Assembly (NCBI RefSeq): GCF_900188105.1
Contig: NZ_FZNP01000003.1
Location: forward strand, 186,001-250,000
Source: Actinomadura mexicana
GTDB lineage: Bacteria; Actinomycetota; Actinomycetes; Streptosporangiales; Streptosporangiaceae
Length of the DNA: 64,000 bases
Reading direction: 5' to 3'
Shown: piece by piece, positions 16,658 through 24,792 of the stretch
Layout: every line of letters begins with the position of its first letter
How positions within the stretch are numbered: position 1 is the stretch's first letter
The notes under the pieces: generated by a model
Told to the model about the DNA's origin: nothing
Seen by the model: the letters and a program-made list of their open reading frames with translations, nothing else
Databases searched by the model: none
Made by a program: the position numbers and the translations under genes

Positions 16658-16680
16658 TACTCTAACCTCACGTTAGAGTA
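16658..16680. promoter_or_regulatory. MerR-type dyad operator between prfC and merR
   Basis: Perfect 9-bp inverted repeat TACTCTAAC (16658-16666) and GTTAGAGTA (16672-16680), 5-base spacer. Shape and spacing are as in MerR/SoxR operators, and it lies in the 86-base gap between divergent starts. I could not fix the -35/-10 hexamers with confidence. Confidence 0.75.
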
Positions 16681-16712
16681 AGTTCGGCCGGTGGCGTGGG
16701 GAGAGGAACCCG

Positions 16713-17111
16713 ATGGACGGCAGGCACATGCAGATCGGCGAGGTCGCGGACCGGACCGGCCTGAGCCTGCGCACCATCCGCCACTACGAGGAGGTCGGCC
16801 TCGCCCTCCCCACGGCGCGATCGCAGGGCGGGTTCCGCCTCTACACCGACGGCGACGTCGCGCGCCTGCTGGTCATCAAGCGGATGAAGCCGCTCGACTT
16901 CAGCCTCGACGAGATGCGCGACCTGCTGACCGTCCTGGACCGGCTCCGTTCCGACGCCGGCGGCGGCGCGGCGCGCGACGAGCTCACCGAGCGCCTCGCC
17001 CTCTACCGCTCCCTGGTCGAGGAGCGCTGCGACAAGATCCGCACCCGGCTGTCGGACGCCGAGCAGTTCTCCACCGAGCTCTCGGCGGAACTGGGCAGGC
17101 ACCGCCGCTGA
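16713..17111 (+). CDS. MerR-family transcriptional regulator
   Basis: DNA-binding regulator of 132 residues with the N-terminal winged helix-turn-helix MQIGEVADRTGLSLRTIRHYEEVGL, wing GGFRLYTDGDVARL, and the dimerisation helix with FSLDEMRDLLTVLDRL. The C-terminal part is short and lacks cysteines of metal sensors or an effector domain, so the inducing signal is unknown. GAGAGGA is placed before ATG 16713. A 9-bp dyad directly upstream suggests autoregulation. It ends 13 bases before the convergent TetR gene. Confidence 0.92.
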   Translation: MDGRHMQIGEVADRTGLSLRTIRHYEEVGLALPTARSQGGFRLYTDGDVARLLVIKRMKPLDFSLDEMRDLLTVLDRLRSDAGGGAARDELTERLALYRSLVEERCDKIRTRLSDAEQFSTELSAELGRHRR

Positions 17112-17124
17112 CGGGGCCGCGCCG

Positions 17125-17763
17125 CTATCCGCGGGGGAGGCGGGGGGCGGTCGTGGCGTGGAGGGCGAGGGAGAGTTCGACGGCGCTGTCGACGACGGCG
17201 TCGAGGTCGCCGCCCAGCCGGCCGTCGGCCCACTGCTGGGCCAGCTCGGTCATCGCGCCGGTGAACATCGTCGCGGCGACGACGACGGGGAGCGGCGGGC
17301 TCTCGGCGCGGCTCATCGCGAGGACGCCCTCCAGCAGGGCGGTCTGCGCGGCGCGGCGGCGCTCGGCCAGCACCTCGTTGCCGCGCGCCTCGGCGAACAG
17401 GACGCGGCCCCGGCGGGGGTCGGCGCTGATGAAGCTCAGCACGCCGCGGATGCCGGCGCGGGTGCGGACGTCGGGGTGGGGGCCCGCGGCGTCCAGGGCG
17501 CCGGCCAGGACCTCGCCGAGGGCGGCGGCCTCCCGGTCGTAGACGGCGGCGAGCAGGGCGCCGGTGTCGGCGAAGTTCTCGTAGAAGTAGCGCGTGTGCA
17601 GCTCTGCCTCGCGGCAGACGGCACGGACGGTGAGGGCGGCCTCGCCCTCCTCGCCGAACAGCCGGAACGCGGCCCGGACGAGCATGGCGCGCCGCTCGTC
17701 GCGGCGCCGGCTCGCGGGGACGCCGGCCCACCGCGTGGACGCGGCCGTGCGCGTGCTCGCCAT
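17125..17763 (-). CDS. TetR-family transcriptional regulator
   Basis: One-domain repressor of 212 residues: N-terminal helix-turn-helix region (AALTVRAVCREAELHTRYFYENFADTGALLAAVYD) followed by an all-helical ligand domain (FISADPRRGRVLFAEARG, then VVAATMFTGAMTELAQQW) of the kind seen next to fatty-acid and xenobiotic genes. ATG 17763 is used. It is divergent from the MpaB-like oxygenase at 17872, and two half-site pairs (17802-17840) sit between them, so it likely represses the oxygenase and itself, perhaps also the acyl-CoA dehydrogenase downstream. Confidence 0.9.
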   Translation of the reverse strand: MASTRTAASTRWAGVPASRRRDERRAMLVRAAFRLFGEEGEAALTVRAVCREAELHTRYFYENFADTGALLAAVYDREAAALGEVLAGALDAAGPHPDVRTRAGIRGVLSFISADPRRGRVLFAEARGNEVLAERRRAAQTALLEGVLAMSRAESPPLPVVVAATMFTGAMTELAQQWADGRLGGDLDAVVDSAVELSLALHATTAPRLPRG

Positions 17764-17801
17764 GCCGGTCACCCTACCCCGCCGGGCCGCGGGGCCCCGA
17801 A

Positions 17802-17840
17802 GTCTGGACACGGATGTACCCAGACACTTACTCTGGATAC
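17802..17840. promoter_or_regulatory. probable TetR operator with overlapping promoter
   Basis: GTACCCAGA (17816-17824) mirrors TCTGGATAC (17832-17840), eight of nine pairs; GTCTGG at 17802-17807 forms a second match with CCAGAC at 17819-17824. TGGACA (17805-17810) and TACTCT (17829-17834) with 18 bases between could be the rightward -35 and -10. Confidence 0.5.
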
Positions 17841-17871
17841 ACCTGTCACCAGAATGGGCCGGGAGTGCGGC

Positions 17872-18876
17872 ATGCCATCGAGGACCAACATCATCGCGGC
17901 GCGGTTCGAGCGGGCCTTCGACGCCGAGATCCGCTCCCGGTTCTTCCGCGGGCTGGAGTTCGCCGGCCCGGAGGGAGACCCCGGCTGGTTCGGGCCCGGC
18001 AGCGCGGTCTGGTACGTCCACTCGCACCTGCCGACCCTGCTGCTCGGGCTGGTCGGGGCCGCCTACATCGAGGGACTGGACCCGAGCATCAGCTGGATGG
18101 CCTACGACCACTCCCGCATCCCCGAGCGCGCCGACGGCGTCCCGACCGGCGGCATCGACCCCGAGGGCGCGGCCGTGCGGCTCGGGCACTCCCTCTCGTT
18201 CTTCATCGGGACGGCCTACGGCTCCACCGCGACCGCCGAGCGGCTCGCCCGGACCGTCCGCGCCATGCACCACACGGTGAAGGGCACCCGTCCGGACGGC
18301 CTGGCCTACGACGCCGACGACCCCGACTGGCTGCGCTGGAACTACGCGACGGTGGTGTGGGGGCTGGCGACGGCGCACGAGCGCTACCACCGCCGCCCGC
18401 TCAAGGGCGACGACCTGGAGCGCTACTACCGCGAGTTCGTCCGCGTCGGCGAGGCCCTCGGCGGAACGGACCTGCCCGCCACCAAGGCTGACGTCGCCGA
18501 GTGCCTGGAGTCCTACCTGCCGCGTCTCGCGATCACCCCCATCAAGGCGTTCGGGACCGGACCCAACCTGCGCGACAGCAAGACCAGGCCGTGGGAGCCC
18601 GGCAGCCCGTTCATGGACTGGGCGGCCCGCGACATGCTGCCGGAGTGGGCGCGCAAGCTCGCCCTCTACCAGCCGCCCAACCCGGTGACGCTGCGGCTGC
18701 GCCGGACGACGCTGTGGGCCGTCCTCAACGCCCTGCACGACGCCACCGGCCCGCTGCCGGAGTTCCGCCAGGCGCGGGCCCGGGTCGCGGCGGGGGTGTC
18801 GGCGCCGGTCGCCTCCACCGCGCCGGTCGAGCCCGACCCGGTGCTGTCGCGCGCGGAGGTGGAGGCCACCGCCTGA
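17872..18876 (+). CDS. oxygenase MpaB-family protein (DUF2236)
   Basis: A 334-residue heme-type protein of the DUF2236 family, which includes latex-clearing protein and the fungal MpaB lyase. It shows the family segments WFGPGSAVWYVHSHLPTLL, LGHSLSFFIGTAYGS, ARTVRAMHHTVKG, where the H-H is placed like the heme-binding pair, and LRWNYATVVWGLATAHERY. ATG 17872 is supported by GGGAG 7 bases upstream. The substrate could be a hydrophobic isoprenoid or lipid. The acyl-CoA dehydrogenase starting 141 bases later in the same direction suggests lipid metabolism, but family context is the only evidence. Confidence 0.85.
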   Translation: MPSRTNIIAARFERAFDAEIRSRFFRGLEFAGPEGDPGWFGPGSAVWYVHSHLPTLLLGLVGAAYIEGLDPSISWMAYDHSRIPERADGVPTGGIDPEGAAVRLGHSLSFFIGTAYGSTATAERLARTVRAMHHTVKGTRPDGLAYDADDPDWLRWNYATVVWGLATAHERYHRRPLKGDDLERYYREFVRVGEALGGTDLPATKADVAECLESYLPRLAITPIKAFGTGPNLRDSKTRPWEPGSPFMDWAARDMLPEWARKLALYQPPNPVTLRLRRTTLWAVLNALHDATGPLPEFRQARARVAAGVSAPVASTAPVEPDPVLSRAEVEATA

Positions 18877-19017
18877 CCCGCCGAACGGCGTTCGGGTGCG
18901 GCTGCGGCACCCGGTCGGCGGGCGGGCGACGCTGTTCTGATCGGGCCTCCCCCTCGCCTTGGACGGTAACCGAATGCCATTCTGGTGTTCTGGCCGGGAC
19001 GGAAGCTTGGAGGGGCC

Positions 19018-21168
19018 ATGGCGATCGCCATCAGCGACGAACACCGCGAACTGGCACGGACGGCGCGCTCGTTCCTGCGCGACCGGGAGGCGCGGGCGGC
19101 GAACCGCGCGCTGCTGGACGCCGAGAAGGAGACCCTGCCCGCCTTCTGGGCGGAGTTCGCCGCGCTGGGACTGCTCGGCCTGCACCTGCCCGAGGAGCAC
19201 GGCGGCGGGGGCGCGGGCCTGCCGGAGCTGGTCGTGGTCGCCGAGGAGCTCGGCCGCGCCGCCGCGCCCGGCCCGATGCTGCCGACGATGATCGCGTCCG
19301 CGGTGCTCGCCGCGTCGGGGGACCGGGAGCGGCGGGCCCGGCTCCTGCCCGGCCTCGCGTCGGGCGAGGTCCCCGCGGCCCTCGGGCTGGACGGCGCGCT
19401 CACCGTGACCGGCGGCGCCGCCACCGGCGACGCGGGCGTCGTGCTGGGCGGCGGCCTCGCGGAACTGCTCGTCCTGCCCGCGGGCGACGACATGGTCGTC
19501 GTGCGGGCCGGCGGCCCGGGCGTCGCGGTCGAGGTGCCCGGCAACCTGGACCCGTCCCGCCGCTCCGCGCGCGTGCGGCTGGACGGCGCCGCCGTGGAGG
19601 TCCTCGCCGGGGCCCGCGCGCACGCGACCGCCGTCGCCCGGACGCTGATGTCCGCCGAGGCGGTCGGCGGCGCGCTGGAGTGCGTCGAGACCGCCACCGC
19701 GTATGCCAAGGTGCGGCAGCAGTTCGGGCGGCCGATCGCGACGTTCCAGGCCGTCAAGCACCACTGCGCGAACATGCTCGTCGCCGCTGAGCTGGCCACG
19801 GCCGCGGTGTGGGACGCGGCGCGGGCCGCGTCCGGACCGTCCGACCAGTTCGAACTTGCCGCGGCCGTGGCGGCGGCGCTCGCCCTGCCCGCCTTCACCT
19901 CCGACGCGGGCCTGAACATCCAGGTGCACGGCGGCATCGGCTTCACCTGGGAGCACGACGCGCACCTGCTGCTGCGCCGGGCCGCGGCGCTGGAGGCCGT
20001 CGCCGGCCCGCGCGGCGCGGAGCGGGACGTGACCCGGCTGCGGGCGGCCGGGGTCGTCCGGGAGGCGAGCCTGGACCTGCCGCCCGAGGCCGAGGCGCGG
20101 CGCGCGGAGATCCGCGAGCTGGCCCGGGAGATCGCCGCGCTGCCCGAGGACGAGCAGCGCGAGAGGCTCATCGAGACCGGCTACGTCCAGCCGCACTGGC
20201 CGCGCCCCTGGGGCGTGGCGGCGAGCGCCGGGCTGCAACTGGTCATCGAGGACGAGTTCCGCGCCGCGGGCGTGAAGCGCCCCCAGCTCGGCATCACCGG
20301 CTGGGTGATCCTCACGCTCGTCCAGCACGGCACCCGGGACCAGGTCGACCGGTGGGTGCGCCCGGCGCTCACCGGCGAGGAGGTCTGGTGCCAGCTGTTC
20401 AGCGAGCCCGACGCCGGGTCGGACGCGGCGGCCGTCAAGACCCGCGCCGTCAAGGTGGACGGCGGCTGGGTCGTCAACGGCCAGAAAGTGTGGACGAGCG
20501 GCGCCCAGTACTGCCGCTGGGGCTTCGCCACCGTCCGCACCGACCCCGACGCGCCGAAGCACTCCGGCGTCACGATGGTCGTCGTCGACATGCACCACCC
20601 CGGTGTGGAGGTCCGGCCGCTGCGCCAGACGACCGGCACCTCCGACTTCAACGAGGTGTTCTTCTCCGACGTCTTCGTCCCCGACGCCGACGTCGTCGGC
20701 GCACCCAACCAGGGGTGGACGGTCGCCCGCGCCACCCTCGGCAACGAGCGGGTCAGCATCGGCGGCGGCGTCGGCGGCCCGCCGGGGCCCGACGTGTTCC
20801 GGCTCTACGCCGAGCGCGGCGACCGCGTCCCGGCGGCGGCCGAGCGCGTCGGCGCCTACGCCGCCGAGGAGCAGGCCCTGCGGCTGCTCAACCTGCGGTC
20901 CGCCGAGCGCGCGGTCGCGGGCGGCGAGCCGGGCCCCGAGGGCAACATCACCAAGCTCGTCCTCGCCGAGCACGGCCACGCCACCGCCGCCCTCCTCGCC
21001 GAGTTCGCCGGGCCCGAGGCCGCGTTCACCGAGGGCCTCGGCCAGTTCGCGGGCCTGATGCGCCTCGGGTCCCGCGGCATGTCGATCGCGGGCGGCACCT
21101 CCGAGATCACCCGCAACCAGATCGCCGAGCGCATCCTCGGCCTGCCCCGCGACCCGCTGATCCGGTAG
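19018..21168 (+). CDS. acyl-CoA dehydrogenase with two fused ACAD domains
   Basis: A 716-residue fused flavoprotein. Residues 1-about 345 form one acyl-CoA dehydrogenase (HLPEEHGGGGAGL; AYAKVRQQFGRPIATFQAVKH; GGIGFTWEHDAHLLLRR); residues about 370-716 form a second (WGVAASAGLQLVIEDEF; WCQLFSEPDAGSD; NGQKVWTSGAQYC; GGTSEITRNQIAERILGLP). In actinobacteria such pairs also occur as heterotetramers of steroid or branched-chain oxidation; here they are one polypeptide. It catalyses alpha-beta dehydrogenation of a CoA thioester with FAD; the substrate is unknown. A GGAGGGG site precedes ATG 19018. Confidence 0.9.
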   Translation: MAIAISDEHRELARTARSFLRDREARAANRALLDAEKETLPAFWAEFAALGLLGLHLPEEHGGGGAGLPELVVVAEELGRAAAPGPMLPTMIASAVLAASGDRERRARLLPGLASGEVPAALGLDGALTVTGGAATGDAGVVLGGGLAELLVLPAGDDMVVVRAGGPGVAVEVPGNLDPSRRSARVRLDGAAVEVLAGARAHATAVARTLMSAEAVGGALECVETATAYAKVRQQFGRPIATFQAVKHHCANMLVAAELATAAVWDAARAASGPSDQFELAAAVAAALALPAFTSDAGLNIQVHGGIGFTWEHDAHLLLRRAAALEAVAGPRGAERDVTRLRAAGVVREASLDLPPEAEARRAEIRELAREIAALPEDEQRERLIETGYVQPHWPRPWGVAASAGLQLVIEDEFRAAGVKRPQLGITGWVILTLVQHGTRDQVDRWVRPALTGEEVWCQLFSEPDAGSDAAAVKTRAVKVDGGWVVNGQKVWTSGAQYCRWGFATVRTDPDAPKHSGVTMVVVDMHHPGVEVRPLRQTTGTSDFNEVFFSDVFVPDADVVGAPNQGWTVARATLGNERVSIGGGVGGPPGPDVFRLYAERGDRVPAAAERVGAYAAEEQALRLLNLRSAERAVAGGEPGPEGNITKLVLAEHGHATAALLAEFAGPEAAFTEGLGQFAGLMRLGSRGMSIAGGTSEITRNQIAERILGLPRDPLIR

Positions 21169-21177
21169 GGACGGTCC

Positions 21178-21203
21178 GGCCCCGGCGCGGCCGCGCCGGG
21201 GCC
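21178..21203. terminator. perfect 26-base palindrome between converging genes
   Basis: 13-bp perfect inverted repeat with no spacer, beginning GGCCCCGGCGCGG at 21178, between acyl-CoA dehydrogenase and the converging aldo/keto reductase. A hairpin terminator for either side is the simplest use. Confidence 0.65.
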
Positions 21204-21212
21204 GGGGCCTTG

Positions 21213-22250
<1,038 letters not shown>

Positions 22251-22306
22251 GCGTGCTCCTCGTCAGTCGCTCGCGCAGAACGCTAGGTGCTGGAGCGCAC
22301 TCCAGG

Positions 22307-23089
22307 TCAAGGCCCGGCCGTCGCCTCGTCGAGCCAGTCGTACCAGGCGTCCAGGCCGTCGCCGCGGGTCGCCGAGACGGGCAGGACGCGCAGCCCGGGG
22401 CACAGCCGGCGGGCCGCGTCCCGGCAGGCGTCCACGTCGAAGTCGACGTACGGCAGCAGGTCGGTCTTGTTCAGCAGCAGGACGTCCGCGCCGCGGAACA
22501 TGTGCGGGTACTTCAGCGGTTTGTCGTCGCCCTCGGTGACGGACATGAGCACGACGCGGGCCCGCTCGCCGAGGTCGAACAGCGCCGGGCAGACGAGGTT
22601 GCCGACGTTCTCCACGAACACCGTGGAGCCGTCCGGCGGCGCCAGCGCGGCCAGTGCGCCCGCCACCATCGCGGCGTCGAGGTGGCAGCCGGCGCCGGTG
22701 TTGACCTGGACGGTCCGGGCCCCGGCGGCGGCGAGGCGCCGCGCGTCCAGCAGCGTCTCCTGGTCGCCCTCGATCACCGAGATCGGGCGGTCCGGGCTCA
22801 GGTCGGCGACGGTGCGCGCCAGCAGCGTCGTCTTCCCCGAACCCGGGGAGCTCATCACGTTGAGCGCGGCGATGCCGCGTTCGGCCAGCCACACCCGGTT
22901 CCGCCCGGCCAGGTCGTCGTTGCGGGCCAGGACCTTCTGGCCCAGCGTCACGACGTGCCCGTCCCCGTCCCCGTGTCCGTCCCCGTGTCCGTGGACGGGT
23001 TCGTGGACGTGGCCGGGGGCGTCCCCCGGGGCCGCCAGGGTCGTCAGGCGCGCGGCGTCCCCGCCGTCGCAGCCGCAGGTCTCACACAT
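22307..23089 (-). CDS. hypB: hydrogenase nickel incorporation protein HypB
   Basis: GTPase of 260 residues that delivers Ni(II) to the [NiFe] hydrogenase large subunit with HypA. Residues 1-10 carry CETCGCDGG, the high-affinity nickel motif, followed by a His/Gly/Asp-rich stretch (HVHEPVHGHGDGHGDGDGH, DNA repeats of CCCCGT type) for nickel storage. Walker A is SSPGSGKTTLL, G3 region VENVGNLVCPALFDLG with the conserved Cys, G4 NKTDLLPY. Overlaps hypA by 8 bases on the minus strand. Cytosolic. Likely acts on the hydrogenase encoded just across the divergent promoter. Confidence 0.96.
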   Translation of the reverse strand: MCETCGCDGGDAARLTTLAAPGDAPGHVHEPVHGHGDGHGDGDGHVVTLGQKVLARNDDLAGRNRVWLAERGIAALNVMSSPGSGKTTLLARTVADLSPDRPISVIEGDQETLLDARRLAAAGARTVQVNTGAGCHLDAAMVAGALAALAPPDGSTVFVENVGNLVCPALFDLGERARVVLMSVTEGDDKPLKYPHMFRGADVLLLNKTDLLPYVDFDVDACRDAARRLCPGLRVLPVSATRGDGLDAWYDWLDEATAGP

Positions 23090-23420
23090 CGTCGGCGACC
23101 TCCACCGCAGTGATCGTCAGGTCGGCGCCGCCGCTGATCGTCACGTCGGCGCTGCCGCACGGGCACAGCGCGAGCGGATCGCGCGCGGGGAACGAGGCCC
23201 CGCAGCCGGCGCAGTCGCCCACGCCCTCCGGCTCGGTGATGTCGAGCCGCGCGCCCTCGACGCACGTCCCCTCGCCGGCCAGTTCGAAGCAGAAACGCAC
23301 CGCGTCCGGCATGACTCCGGAAAGTCTCCCTATTTCGAGGTGCACCACCACCACCCGTGAATCGGGCAATTGGGTAGAAATTGCCGCGATAACGCTCTCC
23401 GTCACGACCAGTTCGTGCAC
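23082..23420 (-). CDS. hypA: hydrogenase maturation nickel metallochaperone HypA
   Basis: Small 112-residue nickel chaperone: MHEL start with His2 as nickel ligand, a two-layer fold, and a zinc ribbon built from CAGC and CPCG (the second half is C-x-C, as I recall from actinobacterial versions). It precedes hypB with 8 bases overlap and diverges from the small-subunit gene, leaving a 181-base shared promoter region that contains CCCCGAT (23465-23471) and ATCGGGG (23501-23507), a possible regulator site. Confidence 0.95.
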   Translation of the reverse strand: MHELVVTESVIAAISTQLPDSRVVVVHLEIGRLSGVMPDAVRFCFELAGEGTCVEGARLDITEPEGVGDCAGCGASFPARDPLALCPCGSADVTISGGADLTITAVEVADDV

Positions 23421-23601
23421 GCGCCCCCCCGGCCCGCTTCCATTGTCCCAGCGCCGTTCTGCTGCCCCGATCTTCCCAGCTCAAACGGTGTGTTTACCGA
23501 ATCGGGGAAACGGCTTGGGGGGCTTTTCGGTCGGTGTTTCGCGCCGTTCCCGCAGGGCAACCGCATGGGTGATGACCGCAGCCGGTCGAGGGGGGGAAGC
23601 G

Positions 23602-24651
23602 ATGACGAGCGTCGCTCCGGCGCAACCGCTGACGGACGAGATCCACATTCTGTGGACGTCCGAGGGAATGAGCTGCGACGGGGACACGATCTCGGTGACC
23701 GCGGCCTCGCTGCCGAGCATCGAGGACGTCGTCCTCGGCGCGATACCGGGCCTGCCGAAGGTTCACCTTCACAACAAGGTGCTCGCCTACGAGAACGGCG
23801 ACGAGTTCATGGAGGCGTTCCGGCAGGCCGCGCGCGGCGAGCTGGCGCCCTTCATCCTCGTCGTCGAGGGTTCGATCCCCAACGAGAACATCAGCGGGGA
23901 CGGCTACTGGACGTCGATGGGAAACGATCCCGAGACCGGCGAGCCGATCACGCTGAACACGTGGATCGACCGGCTCGCGCCGAAGGCGTGGGCGGTCGTG
24001 GCGATCGGCACGTGCGCGACCTACGGCGGCATCCACGCCATGGCGGGCAACCCGACGGGCTGCATGGGCCTCGCCGACTACCTCGGCTGGGACTTCCGCT
24101 CCGCGGGCGGGCTGCCGATCGTTAACGTGCCGGGCTGCCCCGTGCAGCCGGACAACTTCATGGAGACGCTGCTCTGGGTGCTGCACCAGGCGGTCGGGCA
24201 GGCGCCGGTCATCCCGCTGGACGACAAGCTGCGCCCGACGTGGCTGTTCGGCAAGACCGTCCACGAGGGCTGCGACCGCGCCGCCTACTACGAGCAGGCC
24301 GACTTCGCGCGCGACTACAACTCGCCGAAGTGCCAGGTGAAGATCGGATGCTGGGGCCCGGTCGTGAACTGCAACGTCACCAAGCGCGGCTGGATGGACG
24401 GCGTCGGCGGCTGCCCCAACGTGGGCGGCATCTGCATCGGCTGCACCATGCCCGGCTTCCCGGACAAGTTCATGCCGTTCATGGACGAGCCGCCGGGGGC
24501 GAGCCTGTCCTCGACGCTGCTGCGGTCCTACGGGCCGTTCATCCGGAAGATGCGGTCGATCACCAACAAGGGCGCGAACCGGGAGCCGAAGTGGCGCCAC
24601 AACCGGGAGAGGCTGACCAGCGGCTACCAGCCCCGCTGGCCGCACCAGTGA
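23602..24651 (+). CDS. hhyS: group 1h [NiFe] hydrogenase small subunit
   Basis: Electron-transfer subunit, 349 residues, of the high-affinity uptake hydrogenase (group 1h, formerly group 5) that oxidises atmospheric H2. No twin-arginine signal is present, as in this group. EGMSCDGD puts Cys25 and Asp28 where other hydrogenases have two cysteines: the known Asp-ligated proximal cluster of the oxygen-tolerant type. Further ligands lie in GTCATYGG, PGCPVQPDN, VHEGCDRAAYYE, KIGCWGPVVNCNVTKRGW and GGICIGCTMPGFPDKFMPF. A GGGGGGAAGC ribosome site is followed by ATG 23602. Confidence 0.96.
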   Translation: MTSVAPAQPLTDEIHILWTSEGMSCDGDTISVTAASLPSIEDVVLGAIPGLPKVHLHNKVLAYENGDEFMEAFRQAARGELAPFILVVEGSIPNENISGDGYWTSMGNDPETGEPITLNTWIDRLAPKAWAVVAIGTCATYGGIHAMAGNPTGCMGLADYLGWDFRSAGGLPIVNVPGCPVQPDNFMETLLWVLHQAVGQAPVIPLDDKLRPTWLFGKTVHEGCDRAAYYEQADFARDYNSPKCQVKIGCWGPVVNCNVTKRGWMDGVGGCPNVGGICIGCTMPGFPDKFMPFMDEPPGASLSSTLLRSYGPFIRKMRSITNKGANREPKWRHNRERLTSGYQPRWPHQ

Positions 24652-24758
24652 GCGGCGGCCGCGCCGGCGGGCGACCCCGCCGGCGCGGTCCGGCCTGACC
24701 AGGAAAGACACGGACGCAGGACGGCCGCGCCGACCGACGGTGGCCGGGCGATGGAACA

Positions 24759-24792
24759 GGGGCGAGTCATGAAGCGGGGCGAGTCATGAAGC
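24759..24792 (+). repeat. 17-bp tandem duplication at hhyL start
   Basis: GGGGCGAGTCATGAAGC occurs twice head-to-tail (24759-24775 and 24776-24792). Each copy has its own ATG. The upstream ATG (24769), or the in-frame ATG at 24751, runs only to the TGA at 24787-24789, which overlaps the true hhyL ATG as ATGA, giving a 6- or 12-codon leader peptide coupled to hhyL. Confidence 0.8.

Noticed and set aside
24082..24651. Tat signal or membrane anchor for the hydrogenase small subunit
   Set aside because: No RRxFxK motif at the N-terminus and no C-terminal hydrophobic helix, consistent with the soluble-type small subunit of this group.
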